Part shown: piece after piece, positions 1 to 7,893 of the stretch | Numbering within the stretch: the first letter of the stretch is position 1 | How the letters are laid out: each line of letters begins with the position of its first letter | Assembly: GCA_030374735.1 (NCBI GenBank) | Contig: JASCIV010000743.1 | Location: forward strand, 1 to 13,070 | DNA: 13,070 nt | Origin: Gracilaria caudata | Taxonomy: Eukaryota > Rhodophyta > Florideophyceae > Gracilariales > Gracilariaceae | Reading direction: 5' to 3' | Position numbers and translations under genes: made by a program | The notes under the pieces: model-generated | Told to the model about the DNA's origin: nothing | The model's input: only the letters and a program-made list of their open reading frames with translations | The model's database searches: none

Positions 1-7
1 TCCCCCA

Positions 8-2167
8 ATGTCTCGCACATCACTACTCCTCACCATCCAGATATGGGGCGACCTTAGCACAGAGACACATCCGTACGCATCGCTGTCCAGCCTTGTCGGC
101 AAGAAAGGATGGCACAACGCCTCCGTGCGCTCGCGCAGGTTCGCCGCCGATACCTCCGTGCCCAACAGCATCGAGACCGTCGAATACGTGTGGTTCCACG
201 ATGAGCGAGCCATGGTCATTCTGTCGCTCACAACGTTCGAACCCGGCCAGCCAATACGCCACTGTTCCGAGATCGTGTTCTACGCGCCGGTGACCTCCGA
301 GCATCACATCATCCTCAAACAACGTCCCGAGCTGGTATTACGTCTCTCTCGTCAAGACATATGCATCGAATGCAACGCCTTGTTATGCCAGTGCGCGCAC
401 ACCCGACGTGACTCACAAGGAAACACCACCGCAACACCCACCAGCGAGCACAGCGTGAACGATCTCGAGCACCAAACCAACAACCACCCTCAATCCAGCG
501 CCGATCAAAATCAACACTCTCCGCATGCTCTTCCCGCCGTCGCCGCGCGCTGGCGACGCACCTTCCGCACCATCTTCGCCGGTCGTCGTCACGGCACGCT
601 CACTCTACACACGCCCGTCGCCAGCAACTCGCCCCAAATCAGCTACTCGTACGAGCTTCTCACGCGCGCCGGCCGCGAGCTCACCTCGCGCATGCAGCTG
701 CACCTCCTCTCGCGCATGCCCCGCACGCCGCCGCCACCACCGCCGCTCGCGCTGCCCGCGCCACCGCCCGTGCACACGCTGCCGCTCGGCGCGCTCAGTG
801 CCACAGCCGCGCCGCCCACGCTGTGCCGCAACAGCGCCACAGCCGCAGCGCCCACGCTGTGCGGCAACAGCAACAAGCAAAACTGTGACTGTTCCGCCGA
901 ACGCATGCCCGACACCTCGCTCGCTCGCATCCTCAACTCCGGCCACGACCAGCAACAGGTAGCCGCGCACTGCGCGTCGTCGCCCGCGTTCGACGCCAGT
1001 CCGGACAGCACTCGCGCCGCGCTCACGCCCGCGTTACCGTCGCCGTTGCCGCCGCCTCTGCCGCTGCCCACGTCCGAGCCGCTGTGCAAGCGCCCGCGCA
1101 CCGAGCCGCCGCGCGCAGACTCGCTGCTGTTCTCGCTCGACACGTCGTGGTCGCCCACGTTTGCCGACGACACCAGCGCGCGCGCGCAGGCGCAGGCGCA
1201 GCAGTCCATGACGGCGGTGACGGCGGCTGCGGCGGCAGCCGCAGCAGTGGATCGACCGTTTTCAGCCATCACGCGCGTGGGTACGCCGGCTCGTAGTCCG
1301 TCGCCGCTGGCGTTTTTGTCGGCGTTCGGCAAGACACCGTCACCGCCCGCTTTTCCGCTGGCAAACTCGAGCAACTTTTTCCAACGCTTCCCGCCGACAC
1401 CGCACATCGATTTGCCCAGCCCGTTTGACGTGGTGCCCACTCAACAGACGGATGCGGCCTCGTTGGCTCGAGCACCGTTCACGAGCACAATTGCTCCGAT
1501 GCCGGATCCGTTGCGCGCGGAGTTGCCGCTGGCGCCGCTTTCGCATAGCAAGCATGAGTCGTCGCCGCTGACGGCGCCGTCGCTCAACATCATGGAGCCC
1601 ATAAACGTGCCGGAGCCGCTGGCACTGCCGCTGCGCGTGACGACGACGACCACCACCACCACGGGCGCGAGCGGCGCGGACAGCGAGCAGGCGTCGCGAA
1701 AGGGCGTCAAGTGCGAGATTTGCGGGCTGATTTTCGCAAAACGTGGCAACAAACAGCGCCACATCCAGACGGTGCACAACGGCGTGAAGAAGTTCCGCTG
1801 CGACATCTGCGGCAACCCGTTCGGACTCAAGGCGGACCTGAATCGACACAAGTTCCGAATCCACGAGTCGCGCTCGTTTGGGTGCGACAAGTGTGGCAAG
1901 AGCTTTTCGCAGCAGACGCAACTGGACCACCACTTTCGCGTGACGCATCTGCAGGACAACCGGCCGTGGGAGTGCAAGATTTGCTTCCTGCGGCTGGGCA
2001 GAAAGTCGTCGCTGACGCGACATGAGCAGACGGTGCACCAGAAGACGCGCTTTGCGTGCAGGGTGTGCCCCAAGTCGTACTCGCAGAAGTTCGACGCGGT
2101 GCGTCACGAGCGACGCGTGCACGGGCTGAGTCACGACCCGATGGGCTCCGCGCTGCATCGCGCATGA
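8..2167 (+). CDS. C2H2 zinc-finger protein with five tandem fingers (putative transcription factor), possibly 5'-partial
   Basis: 719 residues from the first visible ATG. The frame stays open to the window edge and the start context is weak (C at -3), so the true start may lie upstream. Five C2H2 fingers fill residues about 569-705; each has the spacing C-x2-C-x12-H-x4-H, beginning CEIC, CDIC, CDKC, CKIC and CRVC. The linkers are not the canonical TGEKP type. Residues about 8-130 look like a folded domain, ending in a Cys cluster (C119, C122, C127, C129). Residues about 135-560 are low complexity: a Pro run near 235-255, an 8-Ala run near 408-415 and an 8-Thr run at 545-552. Such finger arrays usually bind DNA, so nuclear sequence-specific regulation is the likely role; the target is unknown. 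The gene is GC-rich, more so than clpP or the FMO gene. The class is certain; the function is inferred. Confidence 0.88.
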   Translation: MSRTSLLLTIQIWGDLSTETHPYASLSSLVGKKGWHNASVRSRRFAADTSVPNSIETVEYVWFHDERAMVILSLTTFEPGQPIRHCSEIVFYAPVTSEHHIILKQRPELVLRLSRQDICIECNALLCQCAHTRRDSQGNTTATPTSEHSVNDLEHQTNNHPQSSADQNQHSPHALPAVAARWRRTFRTIFAGRRHGTLTLHTPVASNSPQISYSYELLTRAGRELTSRMQLHLLSRMPRTPPPPPPLALPAPPPVHTLPLGALSATAAPPTLCRNSATAAAPTLCGNSNKQNCDCSAERMPDTSLARILNSGHDQQQVAAHCASSPAFDASPDSTRAALTPALPSPLPPPLPLPTSEPLCKRPRTEPPRADSLLFSLDTSWSPTFADDTSARAQAQAQQSMTAVTAAAAAAAAVDRPFSAITRVGTPARSPSPLAFLSAFGKTPSPPAFPLANSSNFFQRFPPTPHIDLPSPFDVVPTQQTDAASLARAPFTSTIAPMPDPLRAELPLAPLSHSKHESSPLTAPSLNIMEPINVPEPLALPLRVTTTTTTTTGASGADSEQASRKGVKCEICGLIFAKRGNKQRHIQTVHNGVKKFRCDICGNPFGLKADLNRHKFRIHESRSFGCDKCGKSFSQQTQLDHHFRVTHLQDNRPWECKICFLRLGRKSSLTRHEQTVHQKTRFACRVCPKSYSQKFDAVRHERRVHGLSHDPMGSALHRA
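797..868 (+). repeat. 36-bp in-frame tandem duplication in the zinc-finger gene
   Basis: Two adjacent 36-bp copies (797-832 and 833-868) differ at four positions. They encode the 12-residue units SATAAPPTLCRN and SATAAAPTLCGN at residues 264-287. The duplication lies in the disordered linker and keeps the frame, so it is probably replication slippage that selection tolerates. Confidence 0.9.
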
Positions 2168-2362
2168 ACGCGATGGAGCGCGTTGCCTTTTTTTGTTTTC
2201 GGCGTTTTTTTGGCTGAATAGTTTCGGAACACACCATTGCTAACAGAGTGTTATATTTGAATGCACGCACTCCGCACCTGATGAGCTTACAAGTAGAACT
2301 ACCATCCGCAGCAATCGCTTCATACATAAACATTTGATTTCTACTCTTCGTACACCACACGC

Positions 2363-2518
2363 TCAGAGCTCAATTACGTTTTCGTCTTTCAGACGCATCG
2401 CGAACGGCATTGATTCCGTCTGGCAATCTTTTCGCGACCACTTTGGGATCTTCTCCACCTCATCCAAAAACATCTCCTCCTTTGAAAGGGCTGCACTTTC
2501 TTCCTTCGAGCTACCCAT
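2363..2518 (-). CDS. Doubtful small ORF, 51 residues, unknown
   Basis: Read from the first ATG of a longer minus-strand open frame that runs from 2665 without any ATG before 2518. The peptide is charged, with no Cys-rich or low-complexity bias (it contains FLDEVEKIPKWSRKD and ends MRLKDENVIEL). Its codons (several AAG, GAG, ATC) look more coding-like than most antisense frames here. It could be a small gene, the last exon of a spliced gene, or chance. It has no recognised family, and it lies in the presumed clpP upstream region on the opposite strand. Confidence 0.2.
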   Translation of the reverse strand: MGSSKEESAALSKEEMFLDEVEKIPKWSRKDCQTESMPFAMRLKDENVIEL

Positions 2519-2642
2519 TGGTGAGGACGTGATTGTGGCGGAGACTGGTTGCGTGCGCGCACTGCGCGGTCGTCGTGGAGATGGCGTCGTGCGCCGACGA
2601 CGTTCTCTCAGCAGCCGTGTCTTGATCTTTTGTTGATGTTTG

Positions 2643-2682
2643 TTCAAAATTTGAAGTTCAAACAAACCTTTTGAACTTCAAA
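2643..2682. promoter_or_regulatory. Chain of alternating TTCAAA / TTTGAA modules upstream of clpP
   Basis: Five 6-bp modules alternate in orientation: TTCAAA 2643-2648, TTTGAA 2650-2655, TTCAAA 2657-2662, TTTGAA 2670-2675 and TTCAAA 2677-2682. Single bases separate them, except for a 7-bp gap at 2663-2669. Each neighbouring pair makes an odd-length perfect palindrome, for example TTTGAA-G-TTCAAA. The chain ends 195 bp before the clpP ATG. It is a plausible binding array for a dimeric regulator. It is not a standard heat-shock element: GAA and TTC are separated by one base rather than two. Confidence 0.45.
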
Positions 2683-2877
2683 ATTAGTCAACGCTTGTAC
2701 AAGTCGGCTACGTTGCACCGTCATCCACGCACACAGCACTCATCAACCGTCATCCCCGATCAACTAGTCCCAGCACACCAGTCCATCAAACAAAACACCA
2801 ATCTCCGCCGCTTCACCTCCGCGCCCCGAGACCCCCCTCCCCAAGACGGTTGTTCAGTTCGCACCTTTTCGCACGGC

Positions 2878-3651
2878 ATGACTGCGTTTGTGAACGCTGC
2901 ACCCGTATCTCTTCCACACTCGTCCTTCACTTCGTCTGTCGCAACCCGACATGCGCCAAACCGTTCTTGCTTTCCAGTTCGCACCACGCCGAGTCGTGTC
3001 GCGCTAACCATGCATCTTCGCGGACCGCGTCCGCAGAAGAAGCCCCCGGCTCCGGTGCCCACAGTCACCTTTGGTGAAAATCAGATGGATGTGTATTCAC
3101 GTCTTGCCAAGGACCGCATTCTTCTTCTTGGTCGACAGGTCGATGACGAAGTGGCAAACGCACTTGTTGCTCAGATGCTCTTTCTGTCAGCAGATGATCC
3201 CACCAAGGACATCACGTTGTACATCAATTCTCCCGGAGGCTCTGTGAATGCCGGCCTTGCAATATTTGATACCATGCAATATATACCTTGTGACGTGGCC
3301 ACAATATGCTTCGGAACGGCCGCATCTATGGGCGCTTTCTTGCTTTCGGCTGGTGCGAAGGGAAAGAGAAAGAGCTTACCAAATTCTCGAATTATGATTC
3401 ATCAACCCCTGGGAGGTGCGCAGGGCCAAGCGGCGGACATTGAAATACAGGCCAAGGAGATCTTGTTTATTCGAAGCCTTTTGAATGGTTATTTGGCGGG
3501 TGCAACCGGTCAGGACTTGGGTACCATTGAACGCGATACCGATCGCGACTTTTTTATGACACCCGAAGAAGCTCTGCAATATGGTATTATCGATGAGGTG
3601 ATTCAGACCAAACGCTCCCTGCCAAAGCCCCCCAAACCGGTTCTTCAATGA
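2878..3651 (+). CDS. clpP: ATP-dependent Clp protease proteolytic subunit, plastid-targeted
   Basis: 257 residues. The serine peptidase subunit ClpP forms tetradecameric barrels that degrade proteins fed by ClpC/ClpX-type ATPases. The catalytic triad is visible: Ser150 in FGTAASMGAF, His175 in IMIHQPLGG, and Asp in ERDTDRD (probably Asp224, by alignment with the E. coli family member). The oligomer core motifs DPTKDITLYINSPGGSV and GLAIFDTM are intact, so an active subunit is expected. The peptidase domain spans about residues 70-250. The first 65 or so residues, rich in Ser, Thr, Pro and Arg with few acids and a Phe at position 4, look like a plastid transit peptide. The close match to cyanobacterial/plastid ClpP argues against a mitochondrial origin. 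The start is the first in-frame ATG after the stop at 2623-2625, with G at -3. It converges on the SET gene. Confidence 0.95.
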   Translation: MTAFVNAAPVSLPHSSFTSSVATRHAPNRSCFPVRTTPSRVALTMHLRGPRPQKKPPAPVPTVTFGENQMDVYSRLAKDRILLLGRQVDDEVANALVAQMLFLSADDPTKDITLYINSPGGSVNAGLAIFDTMQYIPCDVATICFGTAASMGAFLLSAGAKGKRKSLPNSRIMIHQPLGGAQGQAADIEIQAKEILFIRSLLNGYLAGATGQDLGTIERDTDRDFFMTPEEALQYGIIDEVIQTKRSLPKPPKPVLQ

Positions 3652-3693
3652 AACTTCGAAACCACAGCCAGCGCGTATTTTCGCTCCTTCTTT

Positions 3694-5103
3694 TTAAGTG
3701 TTGCTCGTCTCTGTAAACATGAACGTCGGTTCTGACATTTCCTTCTCAATGTTGTTTATCGTGCGTTCGAGAATTCGTTTTTCTGCTCTTCTCTGTCTCA
3801 CCGCCCATCTTTGTTTGAAGCTCAACATCTGAAACACCCTTCTATCTGCTATTAACTTGTCGTCCTCCATTCTGCTCTGAGGGTAGTTATCTAGAGCTGC
3901 CTGACACGCCTCTATCAGTGCTCTTGCCACTTGCGTTTCGTTCACCTCGTTGATAAAATCCCCAAAATCGGCGTTGTTGAATTCTTCCTCGTTAGCAACA
4001 CAAAACCTTAGAAACTCGATCAGTTCCATGGGGTAGCGGTCACGGTAAAGCGGAAACGTGGTGCTGTTTGAAATGCCCGATTGTCTGAGGTACTCCGTCT
4101 TTTTGTCGTACAGAGGATCGGATTCGGAAAGCGACACCATGATTTCTACAGAGTCGTAGGGGTTGCGATCCGAAACGAAACCATACAACAGTAACAAATC
4201 CGAGTTCGATTTGGGACCATAAGTGACAAATACCTGGTCCATCTTGCCGTATTGCCTGTCTGTGTACAGCGCAACCACTTTGCGATCTAGAAGCAGTTTG
4301 TTTTGCACGTCGATATAGTTTGAACAAAAAGGATTGTGATTGAGGAGGTCTGCGTATGGTACGAGCGCGATTCTTTGTTCGGCTGTGAGCATAATCGCTC
4401 GAGAGAAAAGGATGGCAAAAGCCCATTCCCATGCGCTCTTGGAAAAAATGTCCTCAGGAAACTGCTCTCGGTTCTTTGTGAAGTATAGTTCGTTTGCAGA
4501 CTCAAACTCGTCCTCAAGTTTCAGTCGAAGGCTTTGGCATGCCGATATACAAGGGCTTCCTTTCAATAAGGCAAGATCTTCTTCAGGCCACCGGAAGAGA
4601 GGAATCAAATCCTCGTCAAGCGGAAGGATATCGAGGTACGGTTTCCAAAAGCTGTCTTTACCCTTTGCTCTTTCTGAGATAAGAAGGCAAGCGATTGCGA
4701 TATAGTCGTCTACTCTTTCATCCAGCGGCAAGCTTTGTAGCGCGACTTCTTTTGTGAGAATAAGCTCGTAAGGAACTTCAAAAACTGCCTCCCCTTGCAG
4801 AATTGGTTTTACGGCTATCAACCCTCTACCAGAAGATTCACCGTCGTCAGTTGTCTCATCGGCAATAGCCAACGGATGCATAGGCCTGCCCCATGTAGCA
4901 GATTCAGAGAGGTACATTCCGTTATCACGCAACCATCCAACAAACTCAGCTGATTTCTTTGCTGCTGGATTCGTTACCGGGGTAGGAGAGAAGGGAGATG
5001 GAAGTGAGAGAGTGAATCTTGCACGTTTGCATTGACAACGTTTTGCAGACGTGCTCGACGTCGGCAAGAGTATTGGAGATACAAAAGATGGGGGTGAAAA
5101 CAT
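3694..5103 (-). CDS. SET-domain protein lysine methyltransferase, Rubisco LSMT-like, plastid-targeted
   Basis: 469 residues from the ATG at 5103 (G at -3); the frame extends further upstream only with non-ATG codons. Rubisco LSMT/SETD3-class enzymes transfer methyl from AdoMet to lysine, or histidine in SETD3. Visible motifs are SGRG at 91-94 (N-terminal SET, AdoMet), DLLNHNP with Asn255-His256, and FVTYGPKSN with Tyr295 followed by LLLLYGF with Tyr307. The last two correspond to the two active-site tyrosines of pea Rubisco LSMT (family knowledge). The region from about residue 328 onward fits the helical Rubisco-substrate-binding domain. Residues 1-50 are Ser/Pro/basic with a Phe at position 2, a likely transit peptide. 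Substrates in plants include Rubisco large subunit and fructose-bisphosphate aldolase; which applies here cannot be read from sequence. It ends 42 bp from the clpP stop, tail to tail. Confidence 0.9.
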   Translation of the reverse strand: MFSPPSFVSPILLPTSSTSAKRCQCKRARFTLSLPSPFSPTPVTNPAAKKSAEFVGWLRDNGMYLSESATWGRPMHPLAIADETTDDGESSGRGLIAVKPILQGEAVFEVPYELILTKEVALQSLPLDERVDDYIAIACLLISERAKGKDSFWKPYLDILPLDEDLIPLFRWPEEDLALLKGSPCISACQSLRLKLEDEFESANELYFTKNREQFPEDIFSKSAWEWAFAILFSRAIMLTAEQRIALVPYADLLNHNPFCSNYIDVQNKLLLDRKVVALYTDRQYGKMDQVFVTYGPKSNSDLLLLYGFVSDRNPYDSVEIMVSLSESDPLYDKKTEYLRQSGISNSTTFPLYRDRYPMELIEFLRFCVANEEEFNNADFGDFINEVNETQVARALIEACQAALDNYPQSRMEDDKLIADRRVFQMLSFKQRWAVRQRRAEKRILERTINNIEKEMSEPTFMFTETSNT

Positions 5104-6013
5104 CGCGGTCCACAGAGAGCTATGTAGCTGGTCTAGGTTTCTTGTCAAAGCTGTGCTTCACCACTGGGAGAAGGGGTTCAAACGAACTCCTTGCCGGTTT
5201 AACGAACGAGCGACCGGGCGAACCTCATCACAAGTCGTGTGATTCACAACGACTCAGGAGCGGGATATCCGTGCTGCTCTTTGTGTCACTTCGGCTTCGG
5301 CAGACACGAAGGCACATACGAAGGTATCTTAGTGGCTTCAAATCATAAAATTTGTTGCTCGCGATGCCATGATCTATTCTTGTACAAAACAAACCTGAGG
5401 TTGAAAATGTTCTGCATCTCGCAGCTGCGTGGCATATGCATCACCAAAGTGAAAGCTCCAACATGATGCAACTTCACCATGTGACGATGAAGTTCATAAT
5501 ATTATGCACCTCTGTGCACCTCTAGCGGTCTATGCCCGTTCTCTTCCCATTGTTACACAGACGCTGAAGCTCACTCAGTACATATCCACAAATCATTGAG
5601 AAATCCGACTAGCACGTTCAAGCCAACAGGAGCCTTGTACCTGTGGTGGCCCGACCCAAACTGTCTAACGAAGTTGCAAAGAGTGTGGTTCTGATTGGTT
5701 ATTAGGGTACCAAGAGCTCGCTTTGGCAAGGATATCCTCTCTATCTACGGCATAACCTCGCATCTGGTTTCAGCTGCTCTATCGTTTGGTAATTCAATAA
5801 GGCCGGTCGAATATAATCTCTAACGAACGAAGAGTTTCTTTGTTCGAGTTTTAACGACTTACTTTTACACTTCTTGGAGAAGTTTGCTGAAAGATACGTA
5901 CTCATCCTGAGGCTGTCGGGGTGCGCCCTGCTATCCTGAAGTAAGAACGTTCGGTACTGAAGACGTGGCTAGGTGCATCACAACTCACTTGGTGGTTTCA
6001 GCTTCGAGTCTAA
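5104..6013. other. Divergent upstream region of the SET and FMO genes
   Basis: About 910 bp with no supported gene. The short frames present begin with non-ATG codons or are rich in Cys and His without a domain. An AT-rich TATAAT-like stretch lies at 5812-5817, about 200 bp before the FMO ATG. TGCACCTC is repeated at a 10-bp interval near 5505-5522. The palindromic element at 5470-5497 is listed separately. The region should hold both promoters and 5' UTRs. Confidence 0.6.
5470..5497. promoter_or_regulatory. Palindrome and inverted repeat sharing TGAAGTTCA with the clpP upstream element
   Basis: The 11-bp palindrome ATGAA-G-TTCAT is at 5487-5497. An additional inverted half, AACTTCA at 5470-5476, pairs with TGAAGTT at 5488-5494 across 11 bases. 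The 9-mer TGAAGTTCA (5488-5496) also occurs at 2652-2660 in the clpP upstream chain. A shared regulator site is possible but rests on two occurrences. Confidence 0.3.
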
Positions 6014-7384
6014 ATGGCTGCATCGTACCCGAAGCTCAATGTTTCAAGCGTATGTGTTATCGGGGCTGGGGCCGCTGGCTTGGCGGCGGTGAGGGCCTTC
6101 CGAGATGCCGGATTCGGTGTACAAGCTCTCGAAGCTACTTCTGACGTCGGCGGTACGTGGGCATACTCACCTTCACGTTCTGAAAGCTCCGCTCTCTACA
6201 AGTCTTTGCGGGTCAACATTCCTTCGCCTATAATGTGCTATACAAATGAACCTTTCCCGGAAGGGGTTCCTTGTTTTCCACAGCATAAACATGTTTTGCA
6301 TTACTTGAAGGTTTTTGCTCGAAAATATGATCTATATCGACATATTCGCTTCAACACAAGAGTGACTTCTGTGACTAAGCATGGAAGCAGGTGGCAAGTT
6401 CAAATTCAACCAAAAGGGGCTTTATACGTAGATGCGGTTATCGTTTGCAATGGCCATTTTCGGGTACCACATGCTTGGTCTGCGCCTGGTTTACCAGATT
6501 ATCTTCAGGCTGGCGGTACCCTCAGTCACTCAAAATACTACAAGGAGCCACAAGACCTGAAAGGTAAGCGAATACTTGTGATCGGTAGCGGTCCGTCAGG
6601 TCTTGACATAGGCTTGGAGATATCACGGTACGCCTCTCACGTGTACTTGTCACACCGGCAGAACCAACAAGTGTTCAAATTTGATGTGGGGACATCACTT
6701 ACAGAGGTAACAGAAGTTAAGAAATTCACGGGTGGTCGTGATATTGAACTACAAGATGGGCAGGTGTTGCGAAACATAGACCACATTCTCTGTTGTACTG
6801 GATATCTGTACAGCTTCCCATTTTTGGAACAAGGGGTAGCGGGCGTATCTGTTTCAGATGATGGTCATTGCGTTCTTGGCTTAATGAAGCACCTGATTGC
6901 TGAAAAGGATCCCACAATTTCGTTTCCGGGACTTCCTTGGTCCGTGATTCCTTTCCCCTTGTTCGAAGATCAAGTGGGATTTCTGGCAGCGTTGTACAGC
7001 GGGAAGATACCGTTTTCAAGGCTCCAACATCTGCACGAGCAGGATAAACCGCCGGAAGTAGAGGATCGGTATTTTCACAAGTTCGGCCCTAAACAATGGG
7101 AGTATCGACGGGAGCTGGCCAGTCTGGCTGGTCTTGAGCCCGTGGGCTGTAGCTCTGCCGAACTAGCGCAGGATGCTTCTGCTGCACGCAAAGCAAACTT
7201 CAGTACATTTCGCGATCGTGAGTACGTGCTGTTGGGACCAGGCCCTGGCCAGTGGCGTGTTTTTCTTAATGGCGAAGACATCAGTGGGAGCGAGAGCTAC
7301 GAAGCTCCGGGAGAAGACTTTAGTGACCGAAGCAAACGTGATGCTCCAAGACCTTCGTCAACACCTCTTTTGAAAGGGAGATGA
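6014..7384 (+). CDS. Flavin-containing monooxygenase (FMO GS-OX-like)
   Basis: 456 residues, a length typical of plant and fungal FMOs. The family uses FAD, NADPH and O2 to oxygenate soft nucleophiles (S or N) in small molecules. FAD-binding GAGAAG is at 17-22, followed by EATSDVGGTW. NADPH-binding GSGPSG is at 191-196. The CNGHF strand motif and CTGY at 261-264 (family FATGY position) followed by SFPFLE are present. The FMO-identifying motif F-x-G-x3-H-x3-Y occupies 166-176 with G168, H172 and Y176, but the usual first aromatic is Ala166. No signal peptide or C-terminal membrane anchor is seen, so it is likely cytosolic. The start is fixed by an in-frame TAA immediately before the ATG, and the next Met is far downstream. 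Codon use is less GC-rich than in the window's first and last genes. The substrate is not predictable. Confidence 0.93.
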   Translation: MAASYPKLNVSSVCVIGAGAAGLAAVRAFRDAGFGVQALEATSDVGGTWAYSPSRSESSALYKSLRVNIPSPIMCYTNEPFPEGVPCFPQHKHVLHYLKVFARKYDLYRHIRFNTRVTSVTKHGSRWQVQIQPKGALYVDAVIVCNGHFRVPHAWSAPGLPDYLQAGGTLSHSKYYKEPQDLKGKRILVIGSGPSGLDIGLEISRYASHVYLSHRQNQQVFKFDVGTSLTEVTEVKKFTGGRDIELQDGQVLRNIDHILCCTGYLYSFPFLEQGVAGVSVSDDGHCVLGLMKHLIAEKDPTISFPGLPWSVIPFPLFEDQVGFLAALYSGKIPFSRLQHLHEQDKPPEVEDRYFHKFGPKQWEYRRELASLAGLEPVGCSSAELAQDASAARKANFSTFRDREYVLLGPGPGQWRVFLNGEDISGSESYEAPGEDFSDRSKRDAPRPSSTPLLKGR

Positions 7385-7887
7385 TGTTGAGCCGATTTGC
7401 GCTAGGTTCGATTTCGTATGGGGAAGGTTTGCTTCTGATGTGGGGTGCGCTTTGGTGGGAGTGAATTTGGGGCAGACGGTTGCCATCTGAAGCCAACAGG
7501 TTTACTAAGGTTTGGAAGATAGAGAGGAAACCGGCGTTAACGGCGGCTGCGCATAACCTGAAATCATAAAGCAGTCTTTCTCCCAGCGATTTCTTTGCGT
7601 GTCGACTTTTGCTCTGTGTTCTTGACTGGGCGATGGAAGACTCCACCAAACACAAACCTCCTCATTCTAGACGCGCACTTTCTCCAAATGCATACTGAAT
7701 GACTTGTGTTCCGAGTCGCTTCTCCTCATCACCGCTTGTTCTAGCGTACCTTTTGTGTTTCGTTTCGAACACGCATGCCCAAGCTGTATCAGAGGCATAT
7801 CGGCGAGGAAAGAATGAGCGGGCTCACTCACAAACTGAGTAGTGGTGCTTGCGATATTCGAAGTCCTACAAAAAGCAATGGCGAAAG

Positions 7888-7893
7888 TATAAA
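7888..7893 (+). promoter_or_regulatory. TATA-like box (TATAAA)
   Basis: TATAAA followed by CATC. If functional, transcription would start near 7915-7925. The RNA would then include the structured segment at 8023-8171 and reach the RGG ORF at 8478, giving an unusually long 5' leader of about 550 nt, or the box could serve a separate noncoding RNA. This is a sequence match only. Confidence 0.3.

Larger units (their letters stand above)
2168..2877. other. Spacer between the zinc-finger gene and clpP (3' UTR plus clpP upstream region)
   Basis: T-rich sequence follows the zinc-finger stop, including two runs of T at about 2188-2212, consistent with a 3' UTR. The clpP reading frame is open back to a TGA at 2623-2625 but contains no ATG before 2878. 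A 10-bp direct repeat (ACCGTCATCC) occurs at 2717-2726 and 2746-2755. The palindromic module chain and a doubtful minus-strand short frame are listed separately. No RNA gene was recognised. Confidence 0.6.

Noticed and set aside
2643..2682. Heat-shock element upstream of clpP
   Set aside because: HSEs need alternating GAA/TTC at 2-bp spacing in 5-bp units; here GAA and TTC are separated by one base and the order does not fit.
2671..2877. 69-codon extension of the ClpP frame upstream of the ATG
   Set aside because: It begins with TTG within the palindromic modules and contains no ATG. A eukaryotic nuclear gene should start at 2878, and the shorter product already has a full transit peptide.
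5173..5190. tRNA T-arm-like hairpin GGGGTTC-AAAC-GAACTCC
   Set aside because: The loop is 4 bases rather than 7, no other tRNA arms are present, and on the minus strand (the SET leader) one pair becomes an A-C mismatch.
5239..5466. Cys-rich 75-codon frame (CCSLCHFGFG, CCSRCH) between SET and FMO
   Set aside because: It begins with GTG, the Cys/His spacing matches no zinc-binding fold I know, and it lies in presumed promoter DNA.
7400..7411. tRNA B-box-like sequence GGTTCGATTTC
   Set aside because: No matching A box, acceptor stem or cloverleaf could be drawn around it.
7320..7655. Minus-strand open frame of 111 codons overlapping the FMO 3' end
   Set aside because: It starts with TTG, has no useful ATG, and partly mirrors the FMO coding sequence.
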